Below, in pieces: positions 7,318 through 7,415 of a stretch of 7,415 bases of DNA. The stretch is from Bacteroidales bacterium (GTDB lineage: Bacteria; Bacteroidota; Bacteroidia; Bacteroidales; NBLH01), in contig JAOZNO010000165.1 in the NCBI GenBank assembly GCA_029933755.1, positions 1-7,415 on the forward strand, read 5' to 3'. The position numbers and the translations under genes are program-made. Within the stretch, counting starts at the first letter, position 1, and the number at the start of each line of letters is the position of its first letter. The notes under the pieces are model-generated. The model saw only the letters and a list, made by a program, of their open reading frames with translations, was not told the origin of the DNA and did no database searches.

Positions 7318-7345
7318 ATTGTTTATTGATGATTGAATATTGAAA
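7318..7345 (+). repeat. Four tandem 7-base units beginning ATTG after tsaD
   Basis: Starting three bases after the tsaD stop, ATTG recurs at 7318, 7325, 7332 and 7339, exactly seven bases apart (ATTGTTT, ATTGATG, ATTGAAT, ATTGAAA). The last three bases of each unit differ. No hairpin-plus-U terminator is visible between here and the window end. Confidence 0.5.
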
Positions 7346-7415
7346 AAAATGATTAATAAATACTAATGTTTCGCACCTGACAAGTCTAAGGCTAATTTCC
7401 TGTCATGCAATTATT
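7346..7415. other. Gene-free right edge with partial inverted repeat
   Basis: No start codon with a supportable reading frame is seen. CTGACAAG at 7377-7384 and CCTGTCAT at 7399-7406 can pair imperfectly (six of eight positions) around a 14-base loop. The stem is weak and the sequence stops nine bases later, so it could be part of a terminator, a dispersed intergenic repeat, or nothing. Confidence 0.25.

Overview
The window looks like ordinary chromosome from an AT-rich member of the Bacteroidota. The evidence is the low G+C (about one third by eye), the absence of Shine-Dalgarno sequences before the genes, several TAnnTTTG -7 promoter boxes, and a very long TamB of the Bacteroidota kind. The order or genus cannot be fixed from the sequence alone.

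There are three protein genes. On the minus strand, running into the left edge, is nhaD (1-1337), a Na+/H+ antiporter of the ion-transporter superfamily whose last few dozen residues lie outside the window. Upstream of it on the same strand, after a 193-bp gap, is tamB (1531-6051), a 1506-residue inner-membrane-anchored, periplasm-spanning protein of the AsmA/TamB family. Divergent from tamB, after about 240 bp, is tsaD (6293-7315, plus strand), the catalytic subunit that makes the universal tRNA modification t6A. The last 100 bp hold no gene, only a short heptamer-periodic stretch and a fragment of a possible inverted repeat. No RNA gene, mobile element or CRISPR array was seen.

The three genes do different jobs: sodium/pH homeostasis, outer-membrane biogenesis or lipid transport, and tRNA modification. 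They do not form an obvious pathway. The tamB and tsaD transcripts share one control region in which the best -7 boxes face each other, so the two promoters may interfere. nhaD appears to have its own promoter, with a perfect 17-bp palindrome between its -33 and -7 elements.

I found no convincing new system. The points most worth a second look are the tamB start (no ATG, with a basic N-terminal stretch encoded upstream of the TTG), the nhaD promoter palindrome, and the overlapping tamB/tsaD promoters.
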